DNA of 62,985 nucleotides from contig JAGQIK010000479.1 in NCBI GenBank assembly GCA_020431405.1, positions 1 through 62,985 on the forward strand. Direction: 5' to 3'. Position 1 is the first letter of the stretch. Every line of letters starts with the position of its first letter. Below, in pieces: positions 8,614 to 17,321 of this stretch. Under the pieces are notes generated by a model. That model saw only the letters and a list, made by a program, of their open reading frames with translations, did no database searches and was not told the origin of the DNA. This DNA is from Myxococcales bacterium (GTDB lineage: Bacteria > Myxococcota_A > Polyangia > GCA-2747355). Made by a program: the position numbers and the translations under genes.

Positions 8614-9141
8614 CTAGGCTTCCTCGGCCTCTTCGGCCGGCAGCGGCTCGACGCGCACCACGTCAACGCCGCCGTCGACCTGCTGGCCAGCTTCGGCGAG
8701 CACCTCGATGACGCGTACGCGCGCTGGCGCCTTGATCAGCGACTCCATCTTCATCGCCTCGAGCCCATAGAGCGGCGCGTTGGCCTCGACGACGTCGCCC
8801 ACGGCGACCAGCACGCGCGTGACGAGCCCCGGCATGGGCGTGCGTAGATCGCCGCCCCCGCCGCGCTTGCGCTTGCGGCGCGCGTCTCCGCGCTGCGCGA
8901 TCTCGAAACGCAGCGCGCGACCGAAGGCGTGTACGAAGAGCACGTCGTCATCGCGAGCGAACCACACCGCCGAGCGCGCGCCGCCGTCGATAGCGACCAT
9001 CGCGCGACCGCCGCCGAGGTCTGCGAGCTCGAGCTCGCGCTCGACGCCGTCGGGGCCGCGCACGACGAGCGTGTCGCCGGCCCCACGCTCGACCTCGAAG
9101 GCGACGTCACCGTCGCCGAGCTCCAGGCGCACGCGGCTCAT
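8614..9141 (-). CDS. Biotin carrier subunit of methylcrotonyl-CoA carboxylase (separate polypeptide)
   Basis: 175 residues. Residues about 100-170 form a biotinyl domain, with PMPGLVTRV and the biotinylation motif EAMKMES (Lys near residue 131). The first 95 residues resemble the linker (BT) region that joins carboxylase and carrier in fused methylcrotonyl-CoA carboxylase alpha subunits. Its ATG overlaps the TGA of the upstream carboxylase (ATGA at 9138-9141). In most bacteria these parts are one chain of roughly 650-670 residues, so this is either a natural split gene or the product of a frameshift at the junction. Confidence 0.88.
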   Translation of the reverse strand: MSRVRLELGDGDVAFEVERGAGDTLVVRGPDGVERELELADLGGGRAMVAIDGGARSAVWFARDDDVLFVHAFGRALRFEIAQRGDARRKRKRGGGGDLRTPMPGLVTRVLVAVGDVVEANAPLYGLEAMKMESLIKAPARVRVIEVLAEAGQQVDGGVDVVRVEPLPAEEAEEA

Positions 9142-10640
9142 CGCTGCCTCCACGAGCCGAGCGACTGCCAAGGCGAAGGGGCAGCCGACGGCGTGTCGCC
9201 CGCCGCGCTGCCTCCGGTTGCCGCGGAACGGCCGCGCGCCGGACCATCGAGCAGCGCAGCTGCCAGCGCCAGCTCGCGCTCGCTCGCGGTCGCGCCGCGA
9301 AAGCCGTCTGGCCAGTGCTCGGCGATGAAGCCCGTGTGAAGCTCGCCTGCAACAAACGCGGGGTGCGCCAGCACGGCGTCGAGAAAGGGCACGTTGTGCG
9401 GGAAGCCGAGCAGCACGTACTCGGCCATGGCACGGCGCGCGCGGGCCAGCGCCGCGTCGCGCGTGGGTGCGTGCGCGATGACCTTGGCGAGGATCGGATC
9501 GTAGTTGAGCGGGATCGTCTGCCCGTGGCGGATCCCCGAGTCCACGCGCACGCCGGGCATCTGCGGCTCGCTCAACGCGAGCACCGGCCCGGGCGAGGGC
9601 GCGAAGTCGCGCTCGGGGTCTTCGGCATAGACGCGGCACTCGATGGCGTGGCCGCGCGGCGCGATGTCGCCCTGCGAGAGGGCGAGGCGCTCCCCGCTGG
9701 CCACGCGCAGCTGCTCGTGCACCAGGTCCACGCCGGTGATCGCCTCGGTGACCGGGTGCTCGACCTGCAGGCGCGTGTTGACCTCGAGGAAGTAGAAGTG
9801 ACCGTCCTCGGCAAGCATCAGCTCGACCGTGCCGGCGTTGTGATAGTTGGCCGCACGCGCGATGCGCAGCGCGGCGTCGCCCATGCGCGCGCGCAGCGCC
9901 GCGTCGACGGCCACCGAGGGCGCCTCTTCGATGATCTTCTGGTGGCGCCGCTGCACCGAGCACTCGCGCTCGAGCAGGTGCACCGCGGCGCCGTGCTGGT
10001 CGCAGAGGATCTGGATCTCGACGTGGCGCGGCCGCTCGATCAGCTTCTCGACGATGATGCGGTCGTCGCCGAAGGCCGTCAGCGCTTCGCGGCGCGCCGA
10101 GCCGAGCGCCTCGTCGAGCCCTTCGGCGCTGCGCACCACGCGCATACCCTTGCCGCCGCCGCCCGAGGCCGCCTTGAGCAGCAGCGGAAAGCCGATGCGC
10201 TGCGCCAGCTCTGGCAGCTGCGCGTCGTCTTCCAGGGCGGCTCCCGGCGTGACCGGTACACCCGCCTGCTCGGCGAGGGCGCGCGCGCGCTGCTTGTCGC
10301 CGAGCGCTTCGATGGTCTCGGCGCTCGGGCCGACAAAGACGAGCCCCGCGTCGCGCACGGCGGCGGCAAACGCGGCGCGCTCCGAGAGGAAACCGTAGCC
10401 TGGATGCACGGCGTCGGCGCCGCTGGTGCGCGCGGCGTCGATCAGCTTGCCCACGTCGAGGTAGCTCTCGTTGGGCGCCGCCGGGCCGATGCAGATCGCC
10501 TCGTCGGCGGCCAGCGTGTGCGGCGCGCCGGCATCGACCTCCGAGAACACAGCCACGGTCGCGACGCCGAGCTCGCGGCAGCCGCGCGCGATGCGCACCG
10601 CGATCTCGCCGCGGTTGGCGATCAGAACCTTCTTCAGCAT
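9138..10640 (-). CDS. liuD: Biotin carboxylase subunit of methylcrotonyl-CoA carboxylase
   Basis: 500 residues. The ATP-grasp biotin carboxylase shows MLKKVLIANRGEIAVRI at the start, HPGYGFLSE, the Gly-rich GGGGKGMRVV ATP loop and EVNTRLQVEHPVTE near the active site. The C-terminal end (SPWQSLGSWRQR) resembles the point where fused alpha subunits continue into the linker and biotin domain, but here a TGA follows and the carrier restarts in the next frame. The genes next to it (carboxyltransferase, methylglutaconyl-CoA hydratase, HMG-CoA lyase) argue for 3-methylcrotonyl-CoA as substrate rather than acetyl- or propionyl-CoA. Confidence 0.93.
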   Translation of the reverse strand: MLKKVLIANRGEIAVRIARGCRELGVATVAVFSEVDAGAPHTLAADEAICIGPAAPNESYLDVGKLIDAARTSGADAVHPGYGFLSERAAFAAAVRDAGLVFVGPSAETIEALGDKQRARALAEQAGVPVTPGAALEDDAQLPELAQRIGFPLLLKAASGGGGKGMRVVRSAEGLDEALGSARREALTAFGDDRIIVEKLIERPRHVEIQILCDQHGAAVHLLERECSVQRRHQKIIEEAPSVAVDAALRARMGDAALRIARAANYHNAGTVELMLAEDGHFYFLEVNTRLQVEHPVTEAITGVDLVHEQLRVASGERLALSQGDIAPRGHAIECRVYAEDPERDFAPSPGPVLALSEPQMPGVRVDSGIRHGQTIPLNYDPILAKVIAHAPTRDAALARARRAMAEYVLLGFPHNVPFLDAVLAHPAFVAGELHTGFIAEHWPDGFRGATASERELALAAALLDGPARGRSAATGGSAAGDTPSAAPSPWQSLGSWRQR

Positions 10641-10661
10641 CTCGATGTCGTGACCATCTCG

Positions 10662-11435
10662 CTAGACCCCGCGCCAGCTCGGCTCGCGCTGCTCGAGGAA
10701 GGCGCGCATGCCCTCCTGCCCTTCGGCGCCGACGCGCACCCGTGCGATCATATCAGTGGTCAGCTCGCGCGCGGCGGCAGCGTCGAGGCGCGGCACCTCG
10801 GCGAAGAGCCGCTTGACCTTGCCCAGCGCCTCGGGGCCGCTCTGCAGGAAGGCCTCGCCCCAGCGCGCGATCACCGCGTCGACGTCCTCGTCGACCTCGT
10901 TGACCAGACCCATGCTCAGCGCGCGGTCGGCGCGGAAACGCTCGCCCGTGAGCGCCGTCGAGAGCAGCTCGTGCGGCGCGACCTTGCGCGCCAGGTAGGG
11001 GAAGATCACCGCGGGCACCAGCCCGAGGCGCACCTCCGTGAGGCCGAACAGCGCGCGCGGAGCCGCCGCGACCAGGTCGCAAGCCGAGACGAGCCCCATG
11101 CCGCCGCCGAGCGCAGCGCCGTGCACGCGCGCGATCACCGGCTTGGGACAGGCGACCATCAGGTCGAAGAGGTCCGCTAGGCGTGCGACGTCCTTCTTGT
11201 TGTCCTCCACCGAGGCGTCCACCATCGCCTTCATCCAGTTGAGATCGGCGCCCGCGCAGAACGACTTGCCCGCGCCCGCGATCACGACGTAGCGCACGTC
11301 GTCGCGCGCCGCCGCGTCCTTGACGGCCGAAAGCAGCGCGTCGATCAACTTGTCGTTGATGGCGTTGTGGATCTCGGGGCGAGACAACGTCAGCGTCGCG
11401 CGCCCCTCTGCGACCGCGACATCGAGCACACTCAT
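10662..11435 (-). CDS. liuC: Methylglutaconyl-CoA hydratase (enoyl-CoA hydratase family)
   Basis: 257 residues. Crotonase fold: KSFCAGADLNWMK forms part of the CoA and oxyanion region, HGAALGGGMGLVSACD carries the second oxyanion-hole Gly, and the catalytic Glu lies in FGLTEVRLGLVPA. The ATG at 11435 is chosen because AGGAGGAG stands 5 nt upstream; an in-frame ATG 18 bp earlier would place this strong ribosome site inside the gene. The specific substrate is inferred from the liu operon setting. Confidence 0.91.
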   Translation of the reverse strand: MSVLDVAVAEGRATLTLSRPEIHNAINDKLIDALLSAVKDAAARDDVRYVVIAGAGKSFCAGADLNWMKAMVDASVEDNKKDVARLADLFDLMVACPKPVIARVHGAALGGGMGLVSACDLVAAAPRALFGLTEVRLGLVPAVIFPYLARKVAPHELLSTALTGERFRADRALSMGLVNEVDEDVDAVIARWGEAFLQSGPEALGKVKRLFAEVPRLDAAAARELTTDMIARVRVGAEGQEGMRAFLEQREPSWRGV

Positions 11436-11458
11436 CGGCTCTCCTCCTGGCATCGCTG

Positions 11459-13066
11459 CTACATGCGAAAGACGCCGGGCCGCATGCGCTCGAGCGGCGC
11501 GCCGAGCGTGGTCGCCAGCGCGAGGCCGAGCACGTCGCGCGTGTGGCGCGGGTCGATGATGCCGTCGTCCCACAGGCGCGCGCTCGAGTAGTAGCAGCTG
11601 CCCTCGGTCTCGTACTTCTTCAGGATCGGCTCCGCGATGGCGCGCTCGTCCTCGGCGGAGAATGCCTCGCCGCGGCGCTCCATCTGGTCGCGCTTGACGG
11701 TGGTCAGCACGCCCGCTGCCTGCTCGGCGCCCATCACGCTGATGCGCGCGTTGGGCCACATGAACAGGTAGCGCGGCTCGTAGGCGCGGCCGCACATGGC
11801 GTAGTTGCCAGCGCCGAAGGACCCGCCGATGATCACGGTCAGCCGCGGCACGCGCGACGTCGCCACCGCGTGCACCATCTTGGCGCCCGCGCGCGCGATG
11901 CCCTGCTCCTCGTACTGTTTGCCGACGATGAAGCCGGTGATGTTCTGCAGAAACACGAGCGGGATCTGGCGATGGCCGCACAGCTCGACGAAGTGCGCCG
12001 CCTTCTCCGCGCTCGGCACGAAGAGCACGCCGTTGTTGGCGACGATGCCGACCAGCATGCCGTGGATGCGCGCGAAGCCGCAGACCAGCGTGGTGCCGTA
12101 GAGCGCCTTGAACTCGGCAAAGCGGCTGCCGTCGACGATGCGCGCGATGATCTCGTGCACGTCGTAGGGCATACGCAGATCGATGGGCAGCGCGCCGTAG
12201 ATCTCGGCCGGGTCGTACGCCGGCGCTTCGGGGGCGCGCACGTCGAGCGTGCCGAGCTTGCGGTAGTTGAGCGTGCTGACGATGTCGCGCACGATGGCGA
12301 GCGCTTCCTCGTCGTCGTGTGCGTAGTGGTCGACGACGCCGGAGCGCCGCGCGTGCACCTCGGCGCCACCGAGCTCTTCGGCGGTGACGTCCTCGCCGGT
12401 GGCGGCTTTGACCAGCGGCGGGCCGCCGAGAAAGATCGTGCCCTCGCCTTTGACGATCACCGCCTCGTCGCTCATCGCCGGCACGTACGCCCCGCCGGCG
12501 GTACAGGAGCCCATCACGGCCGCGATCTGCGGGATGCCTTCGCCGGAGAGGCGCGCCTGGTTGTAGAAGATGCGGCCGAAGTGCTCGCGGTCGGGAAACA
12601 CCTCGGCCTGCAGCGGCAGGAAGGCGCCGCCCGAGTCGACCAGGTAGACGCACGGCAGGCGGTTGGCGAGCGCGATCTCCTGCGCCCGCACGTGCTTCTT
12701 GACGGTCATCGGGTGATAGCTGCCGCCTTTGACCGTGGCGTCGTTGGCGACGATCATCACCTCGGTGCCCGCCACGCGGCCGACGCCGGTGATCACCCCT
12801 GCCGAGGGCGCGCCGCCGTCGTACATCTCCCAGGCGGCCAGCGCCGAGAGCTCGAGAAACGGCGTGTCGTCGTCGACGAGGCGCTCGATGCGATCGCGCG
12901 GCAGCATCTTGCCGCGGCTGACGTGGCGCTCGCGCGCGCGCTCGCCGCCGCCGCGCGAGACCTGCGTCAGTCGCTCGGAGAGCTGCTCGGCGAGGCCGCG
13001 GTGGTGGGCCTCGCGCGCCTTGAACTCGTCGGAGCTCGTGTCTAGATGCGTTTCGATGAGGTGCAC
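11459..13066 (-). CDS. liuB: Methylcrotonyl-CoA carboxylase carboxyltransferase (beta) subunit
   Basis: 535 residues, a usual length for this subunit. It transfers the carboxyl group from biotin to 3-methylcrotonyl-CoA. Both crotonase-like carboxyltransferase halves are present: [13 protein letters not shown] and [20 protein letters not shown] in the first, and [15 protein letters not shown] and [18 protein letters not shown] in the second. It is the first gene of the leftward operon. Only 88 bp separate it from the divergent esterase gene, so its promoter must lie there. No isovaleryl-CoA dehydrogenase (liuA) or LiuR regulator accompanies it in the window. Confidence 0.94.
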   Translation of the reverse strand: MHLIETHLDTSSDEFKAREAHHRGLAEQLSERLTQVSRGGGERARERHVSRGKMLPRDRIERLVDDDTPFLELSALAAWEMYDGGAPSAGVITGVGRVAGTEVMIVANDATVKGGSYHPMTVKKHVRAQEIALANRLPCVYLVDSGGAFLPLQAEVFPDREHFGRIFYNQARLSGEGIPQIAAVMGSCTAGGAYVPAMSDEAVIVKGEGTIFLGGPPLVKAATGEDVTAEELGGAEVHARRSGVVDHYAHDDEEALAIVRDIVSTLNYRKLGTLDVRAPEAPAYDPAEIYGALPIDLRMPYDVHEIIARIVDGSRFAEFKALYGTTLVCGFARIHGMLVGIVANNGVLFVPSAEKAAHFVELCGHRQIPLVFLQNITGFIVGKQYEEQGIARAGAKMVHAVATSRVPRLTVIIGGSFGAGNYAMCGRAYEPRYLFMWPNARISVMGAEQAAGVLTTVKRDQMERRGEAFSAEDERAIAEPILKKYETEGSCYYSSARLWDDGIIDPRHTRDVLGLALATTLGAPLERMRPGVFRM

Positions 13067-13154
13067 GGTGCGCAGAATCTAGCGGCTGCGCCGCGCGGCG
13101 TCCACAGCCACCGCGGCGCGTCGCTAAGCATGCTTCTTGCTCACACCGTGGCCC

Positions 13155-14201
13155 ATGCGCAACACAACGCTGGTTTTCATCGCGATGACGGTGTGGGCTT
13201 CGGGTTGCGGTGGCGACCCGGCACCGGAGATGGGCAAATCCGATCCCAGCACCGTGCGCCGCGACGATTCGTCGCCGCACGCGCTGCCCACCGGGAGGGT
13301 CAACCTGCCGACGCGCTACGCGGAGCGCTGCGACGTGCGAACGCCGCTCGGCGGCGGCCGCCACGAGCGTACGATCGTCGTGCGCCCGGGTGGGAGACTC
13401 AGCGTCGAGCGGCGCTACGACGTCTACATCCCGCGCTGGCTGCCGCGCGGCGAGTCGGTGCCGCTGGTGTTCTATCTGCACCCGCTGCTCACCGACCGCC
13501 TCTACCTGCAGCGCGTCGGCGTGCAGGCGCTCGCCGACCGCGAAGGCTTCATCGCCGTCTTCCCGCAGGGCCTCGGCAAGTCGTGGAACGGCGGCGCCTG
13601 CTGCGGCCCAGCCAACGGCGTGGGCAGCGACGCGCCGGCGGTCGACGACGTGGGCTTCATCCGCGCGGTGCTCGCCGACGTGCAGGCCGTGGCGTGCGTC
13701 GACCGGCGCCGCGTTTACGCGACGGGCTTCTCCAACGGCGGATTCCTCGCGCATCGGCTCGGCTGCGAAGCGTCGGATCTGTTCGCCGCCATCGCTCCGG
13801 TGGCTGCGGTCAACGGCATGCCGCCCGAGCGCTGCAACCCGCGCCACCCGGTGGCCGTGCTGGCGATCAACGGCACCGCCGATCAGCTCGCGCCCTTCGA
13901 CGGCGGCTTCTCGTTCGAAGGCATCACGCGCGGCGCCTTCATCTCGGCGGAGCGCTCGACCCAGATGTGGGCCAAGCTCGACGGCTGCCGCAGCGCCACC
14001 TCGAGCGCCAGCGACAACAGCGGTCTGTCGTGCACGATCTACGACCAGTGCGCCGGCGGCGTGCAGGTCACGCTGTGCGCGATTCGCGGCGCTGGCCACT
14101 GCTGGTATGGCGAGCCGTCGTGCGTCTTCGGCCCCAACTCGCGCATCGTCGACGCCACCGAGGAGACGTGGGCGTTCTTGAAGCAGTATCGGCGCAGGTA
14201 G
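13155..14201 (+). CDS. PHB depolymerase / LpqC-type esterase lipoprotein
   Basis: 348 residues from the ATG at 13155, which puts the lipobox ASGC right after a short hydrophobic stretch; upstream in-frame codons would lengthen the signal without benefit. Alpha/beta hydrolase of the PHB depolymerase (LpqC) family: oxyanion region PLVFYLHP, nucleophile motif GFSNGG (Ser near residue 192), Asp in NGTADQ (near 241) and His in GAGHCWYG (near 314). Relatives hydrolyse polyhydroxyalkanoates, feruloyl or acetyl esters. Probably anchored outside the inner membrane. Monocistronic. Confidence 0.86.
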   Translation: MRNTTLVFIAMTVWASGCGGDPAPEMGKSDPSTVRRDDSSPHALPTGRVNLPTRYAERCDVRTPLGGGRHERTIVVRPGGRLSVERRYDVYIPRWLPRGESVPLVFYLHPLLTDRLYLQRVGVQALADREGFIAVFPQGLGKSWNGGACCGPANGVGSDAPAVDDVGFIRAVLADVQAVACVDRRRVYATGFSNGGFLAHRLGCEASDLFAAIAPVAAVNGMPPERCNPRHPVAVLAINGTADQLAPFDGGFSFEGITRGAFISAERSTQMWAKLDGCRSATSSASDNSGLSCTIYDQCAGGVQVTLCAIRGAGHCWYGEPSCVFGPNSRIVDATEETWAFLKQYRRR

Positions 14202-14300
14202 GCTGACACAACCTTAGTGTTCGAGCTGACACGCTAGCGCGTCCGAGCGTGCAAGCTCGCGCACTTGCGAGCTGGCACGCGCCGTGAAGTCGCGAAGGGC

Positions 14301-14870
14301 ATGAAACACGTGCCGCTTCTCGTCGCCCTCGCCCTTGCCACCATCACCCTGCCAGGCCGCGCGGCCGAGGCTTGCGCCTGCTGTGACGGCTACACGCGGC
14401 TGCGCGTGGTCGGCTGGTCGAAGAGCGGCCGCTCGGTGCTGCTGGAGCGGGACAGCGCGCTGGCCTGCGAGGTCAAGTCCGAGCTGGTGGTGATGCGCCT
14501 CGACGACAAGCGCGTGGTCAAGCGCTTGCCGGTGGCGCGCAAGGCGTCGCTGGCGCGCTGGTTTCCGCAACGCCCGCGCGCGTTGGCGAAGAAGCGCTGG
14601 CGGCTCTCGCGCGTGGGCAACAGCAAGCAGTGGCTGCGCGTGTTCGTGCGCCGCGGCAAACGCTGGGCGCGCGTGTGGCAGCGCGTGGTCACGCCCTACC
14701 GCTACGAGTCACCGAAGGACGGCAGCACGACGCTCTATCAGCCGACGGTGCGCGTGCTGCGCCCGGCGCGCGGGCGCTTCGCGTTGCTGATGGTCGAGCA
14801 CGTCGAGACGATGCCGGGCATCGGCCATCACGCGACGCTCGCGCTCTCCGTGCGTCTCGATCCGAGCTAG
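14301..14870 (+). CDS. Small secreted protein of unknown function with CACC motif
   Basis: 189 residues. The signal peptide MKHVPLLVALALATITLPGRAAEA is followed at once by CACCDGYT, so the mature N-terminus is Cys-rich (CxCC), which could bind metal or form disulfides. The rest is basic and beta-rich, with several Trp and Arg residues. I recognise no family. The start at 14301 is chosen for the signal peptide. It is followed by a repeat element and a convergent gene. Confidence 0.65.
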   Translation: MKHVPLLVALALATITLPGRAAEACACCDGYTRLRVVGWSKSGRSVLLERDSALACEVKSELVVMRLDDKRVVKRLPVARKASLARWFPQRPRALAKKRWRLSRVGNSKQWLRVFVRRGKRWARVWQRVVTPYRYESPKDGSTTLYQPTVRVLRPARGRFALLMVEHVETMPGIGHHATLALSVRLDPS

Positions 14871-14936
14871 CTGCGACGCGCGAAGCGCGAGCCTGCGGCC
14901 GACCTGAAGCCCGAAGCCCGAGGCCCGAAGCCCGCC
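14871..14936. repeat. Dispersed heptamer repeat, copy 1
   Basis: A unique left part (14871-14900, with GCGAAGCGCGAGCCT) runs into ACCTGA and then about four 7 bp units of the AGCCCGA/GGCCCGA type. It fills the gap between two convergent genes and touches the TAG stop of the leftward gene. The left part and heptamers match copy 2 at 44063-44147 with about three substitutions and one indel over the first 38 bp. Confidence 0.75.
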
Positions 14937-17242
14937 TAGTTGATGATCGCCTGCTCGACCCAGCGACGATAGGAGACGATCACCGGATCGGTGGGCTGCA
15001 CCTTGACGCCGTAGAGCACGAGCGAGTTGGCCGTGGCGTTGTAGTCGAAGCCGTTGGTGCGGCTGCGGGTGAGCTGGTTGGGGCCGACGGCGACGGCGAT
15101 CGACGCGCTGATCGGCACGTACTCGAGCACGGCTGGCGAAGCGGCGCCAGCGATGCTGTCGATGATCAGCTGCAGGGTGTTGCCGAGGTTGGCCTGGCAC
15201 ACGTCGCCCGACTGACCGCCGGTGGCCTGCGAGACCTCGAGATAGCCGTGCGCCACGTCGGCGCCGCAGCTGTTGTTGCAGACGCCGCCGATGACGTGCA
15301 TCACGGCCTTGCCCTCGCCGTTCTGCGTCTTGCCGGTGAAGAGCTCCATCTCGGCCTTGTAGGCGTCGAGCACCTGCTGCGTGCGCTGCGGCGAGAGCTG
15401 GCAGCCGCGCAGCTCGAGGAAGGCGAACGGGTCGAAGAGGAACTTGCCCGTCAGCGACTGCGGCAGCTCGTCGGTGGCGATGACGATCACCAGCGTGGCG
15501 TCGGGGCGGATCTTGCTCGGGTCGTTGGCCGTGCGCGGCAGGTGCTTTTTGACCGCCTCGACGGCGTTGACCATGCCGTACTCGGAGCCGCCCTCGTAGC
15601 CGGGCGGGTTTTTCACGCACGACTCGAAGATCGCCTGCTCGGTGGGCAGCAAGAAACGATCGGTGCCGCCCAGATCGTTCTGGTCGGCCGAGTTGGTGAG
15701 ATTGCCCGAGGCGTCGAACTGGTACTGCTTCGAGCAGAACGCGCCGACGCTGGACTTGAACGAGCCGCCGGGGTCCACCACGCCGGTGACGGCCATGCGG
15801 AAGTCGAGGCCCGACTTGACGGCGCGCGCGAAGAAGTCCTTAGCGTTGTTGGCGACGTCGATGCGGTTGTCGCTCATCGAGCCCGACTCGTCGACGACCC
15901 AGATGATGTCGGCCTTGGAGTTCTGCACGATGTAGAACGGGTCGCACTCGACCGTGTCCTTGTCCTTGGCGGTGGCGAGGCCAGTGCCGTTGGAGAGGTC
16001 GTCGAGGTGAAAGCCGGTGGCCTTGGTGGTGTCGTTGTAGTTGGCCGCCAGCGCCACGCCGCCCATCACGAGCACGTGGTCGCTGCGCCGCACCAGCGTC
16101 GAGAAGCGCAGCACGAAGTCGCGCCCCTTGGCGCCGAAGGCGGGCGGCACGTTGCCGACGGCGTTGGTGCCCTTGCCGAGCAGCACCGCGATCAGCGCGT
16201 GACGCACGTCGGCCGGCGAGAGGTCGCTCGTCATCTGCGCCGAGAGCTGGATGTTGAGCACGGTGGGGAACTTGTCGTGGCTGGTGGTGCGGTTGCCCGA
16301 GCTGACGGTGGTGACGGCGACGCGCCCCTGCAGATCGGACGAGATCTTGCCGAGGATGCCGTTGGTCCAGTTGCTGATGTCTTTGTCCGTGGTGGGCACC
16401 GAGACGATGAAGCCCGCCACTTCGGCCTTGGCGTCCGTCAGATCAAACGACGCGCCGCCTTCGAGCGGCCCCGCGCCCTGCACCTTGAACGCGCCGTAGC
16501 TCGACGTCTGCTCGAGGGCGATGTGGTAGTCGAGCGCCGTGTTCTTCTGGAACTGCATCTTCTTGAGGCCCTTGGGATCATCCTCGCTGCCGGGCGAGCA
16601 GATGAAGTTGGGCCGCTTGTCGTCCTGGATGCCGTCGGGGAAAGTCGACTTCTTGGTCGGATCGGTCTCGCCGTTGGAGCACAGGAAGTCCGCGACGGGC
16701 GAGCACTTGCCGTTGCTCTCGCACTTCTGGCCGGCGCCGCACTCGTTGGGCATGACGTCGGGGCAGCCCTTGATCACCTCGCCGCAGACGGCGCGGCAGC
16801 AGCCGAGCTTGCCGTCGCCGTTGAGGTCTTCCTTCTTGTCGTCGAGGCCGTCGCCGTCGCTGTCGGTGTCGAGGTAGTCGGGCGTGCCGTCGCCGTCGGT
16901 GTCACGTGGATTCTTGGGATCCGGCCCCGCTTCGATGGCGTCGGGGATGCCGTCGCCGTCGCTATCGATGTCGAGGTAGTCGGGCGTGCCGTCGTTGTCG
17001 GTGTCCTTGGTGCACCCTTCGACGTCGTCGGGGATGCCGTCACCGTCGGAATCGCTGCCTGGCGTGCACTGCTGCACCGGGCCGTCGATGGGAATGCCCG
17101 CCTCGTTGGTGGGCCGCACCGAGTCGTTGGAGCTGAAGTTGTCCCCGGCGCATGCGGAAGCTGCGATAATCGCTGCCGCGGCGAGAAAGAGGACTGCTCC
17201 GCGGCCAACGAAATAGGACGCCAAGTACCTAAGCCTACTCAT
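14936..17242 (-). CDS. VWA-domain lipoprotein with thrombospondin type 3-like repeats
   Basis: 768 residues. The long signal ends in ASAC (Cys31), giving a lipoprotein. Residues about 60-145 hold several DSDGDGIPD and [12 protein letters not shown] units, the calcium-binding thrombospondin type 3 pattern. A Cys-rich stretch follows. Residues about 440-720 form a von Willebrand A domain: [14 protein letters not shown] supplies the DxSxS metal site and IVIATDE a later acidic position. VWA lipoproteins of this kind are common in Myxococcota; ligands are unknown. Calcium-dependent binding at the cell surface is a fair inference. It diverges from the potassium transporter operon across 79 bp. Confidence 0.85.
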   Translation of the reverse strand: MSRLRYLASYFVGRGAVLFLAAAAIIAASACAGDNFSSNDSVRPTNEAGIPIDGPVQQCTPGSDSDGDGIPDDVEGCTKDTDNDGTPDYLDIDSDGDGIPDAIEAGPDPKNPRDTDGDGTPDYLDTDSDGDGLDDKKEDLNGDGKLGCCRAVCGEVIKGCPDVMPNECGAGQKCESNGKCSPVADFLCSNGETDPTKKSTFPDGIQDDKRPNFICSPGSEDDPKGLKKMQFQKNTALDYHIALEQTSSYGAFKVQGAGPLEGGASFDLTDAKAEVAGFIVSVPTTDKDISNWTNGILGKISSDLQGRVAVTTVSSGNRTTSHDKFPTVLNIQLSAQMTSDLSPADVRHALIAVLLGKGTNAVGNVPPAFGAKGRDFVLRFSTLVRRSDHVLVMGGVALAANYNDTTKATGFHLDDLSNGTGLATAKDKDTVECDPFYIVQNSKADIIWVVDESGSMSDNRIDVANNAKDFFARAVKSGLDFRMAVTGVVDPGGSFKSSVGAFCSKQYQFDASGNLTNSADQNDLGGTDRFLLPTEQAIFESCVKNPPGYEGGSEYGMVNAVEAVKKHLPRTANDPSKIRPDATLVIVIATDELPQSLTGKFLFDPFAFLELRGCQLSPQRTQQVLDAYKAEMELFTGKTQNGEGKAVMHVIGGVCNNSCGADVAHGYLEVSQATGGQSGDVCQANLGNTLQLIIDSIAGAASPAVLEYVPISASIAVAVGPNQLTRSRTNGFDYNATANSLVLYGVKVQPTDPVIVSYRRWVEQAIIN

Positions 17243-17288
17243 GACTACACCTCGTGGGCGGGGAGCGTAACACAGATCGACGCCCCGC

Positions 17289-17306
17289 TGTTGCGCGCGC
17301 GCAACA
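17289..17306. promoter_or_regulatory. Perfect 18 bp palindrome upstream of the potassium uptake operon
   Basis: TGTTGCGCGCGCGCAACA is a perfect inverted repeat (9 bp half-sites, no spacer) ending 15 bp before the ATG of the transporter gene and 46 bp from the divergent VWA start. The position suits an operator for a dimeric repressor or an mRNA hairpin near the ribosome site. The regulator is not identified. Confidence 0.45.
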
Positions 17307-17321
17307 CCCTAGAACCGACCG

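Noticed and set aside
11436-14099. Open frame extending upstream of the methylglutaconyl-CoA hydratase through the carboxyltransferase and esterase genes
   Set aside because: It is a shadow frame of liuB and of the opposite-strand esterase; a strong Shine-Dalgarno marks the true start at 11435.
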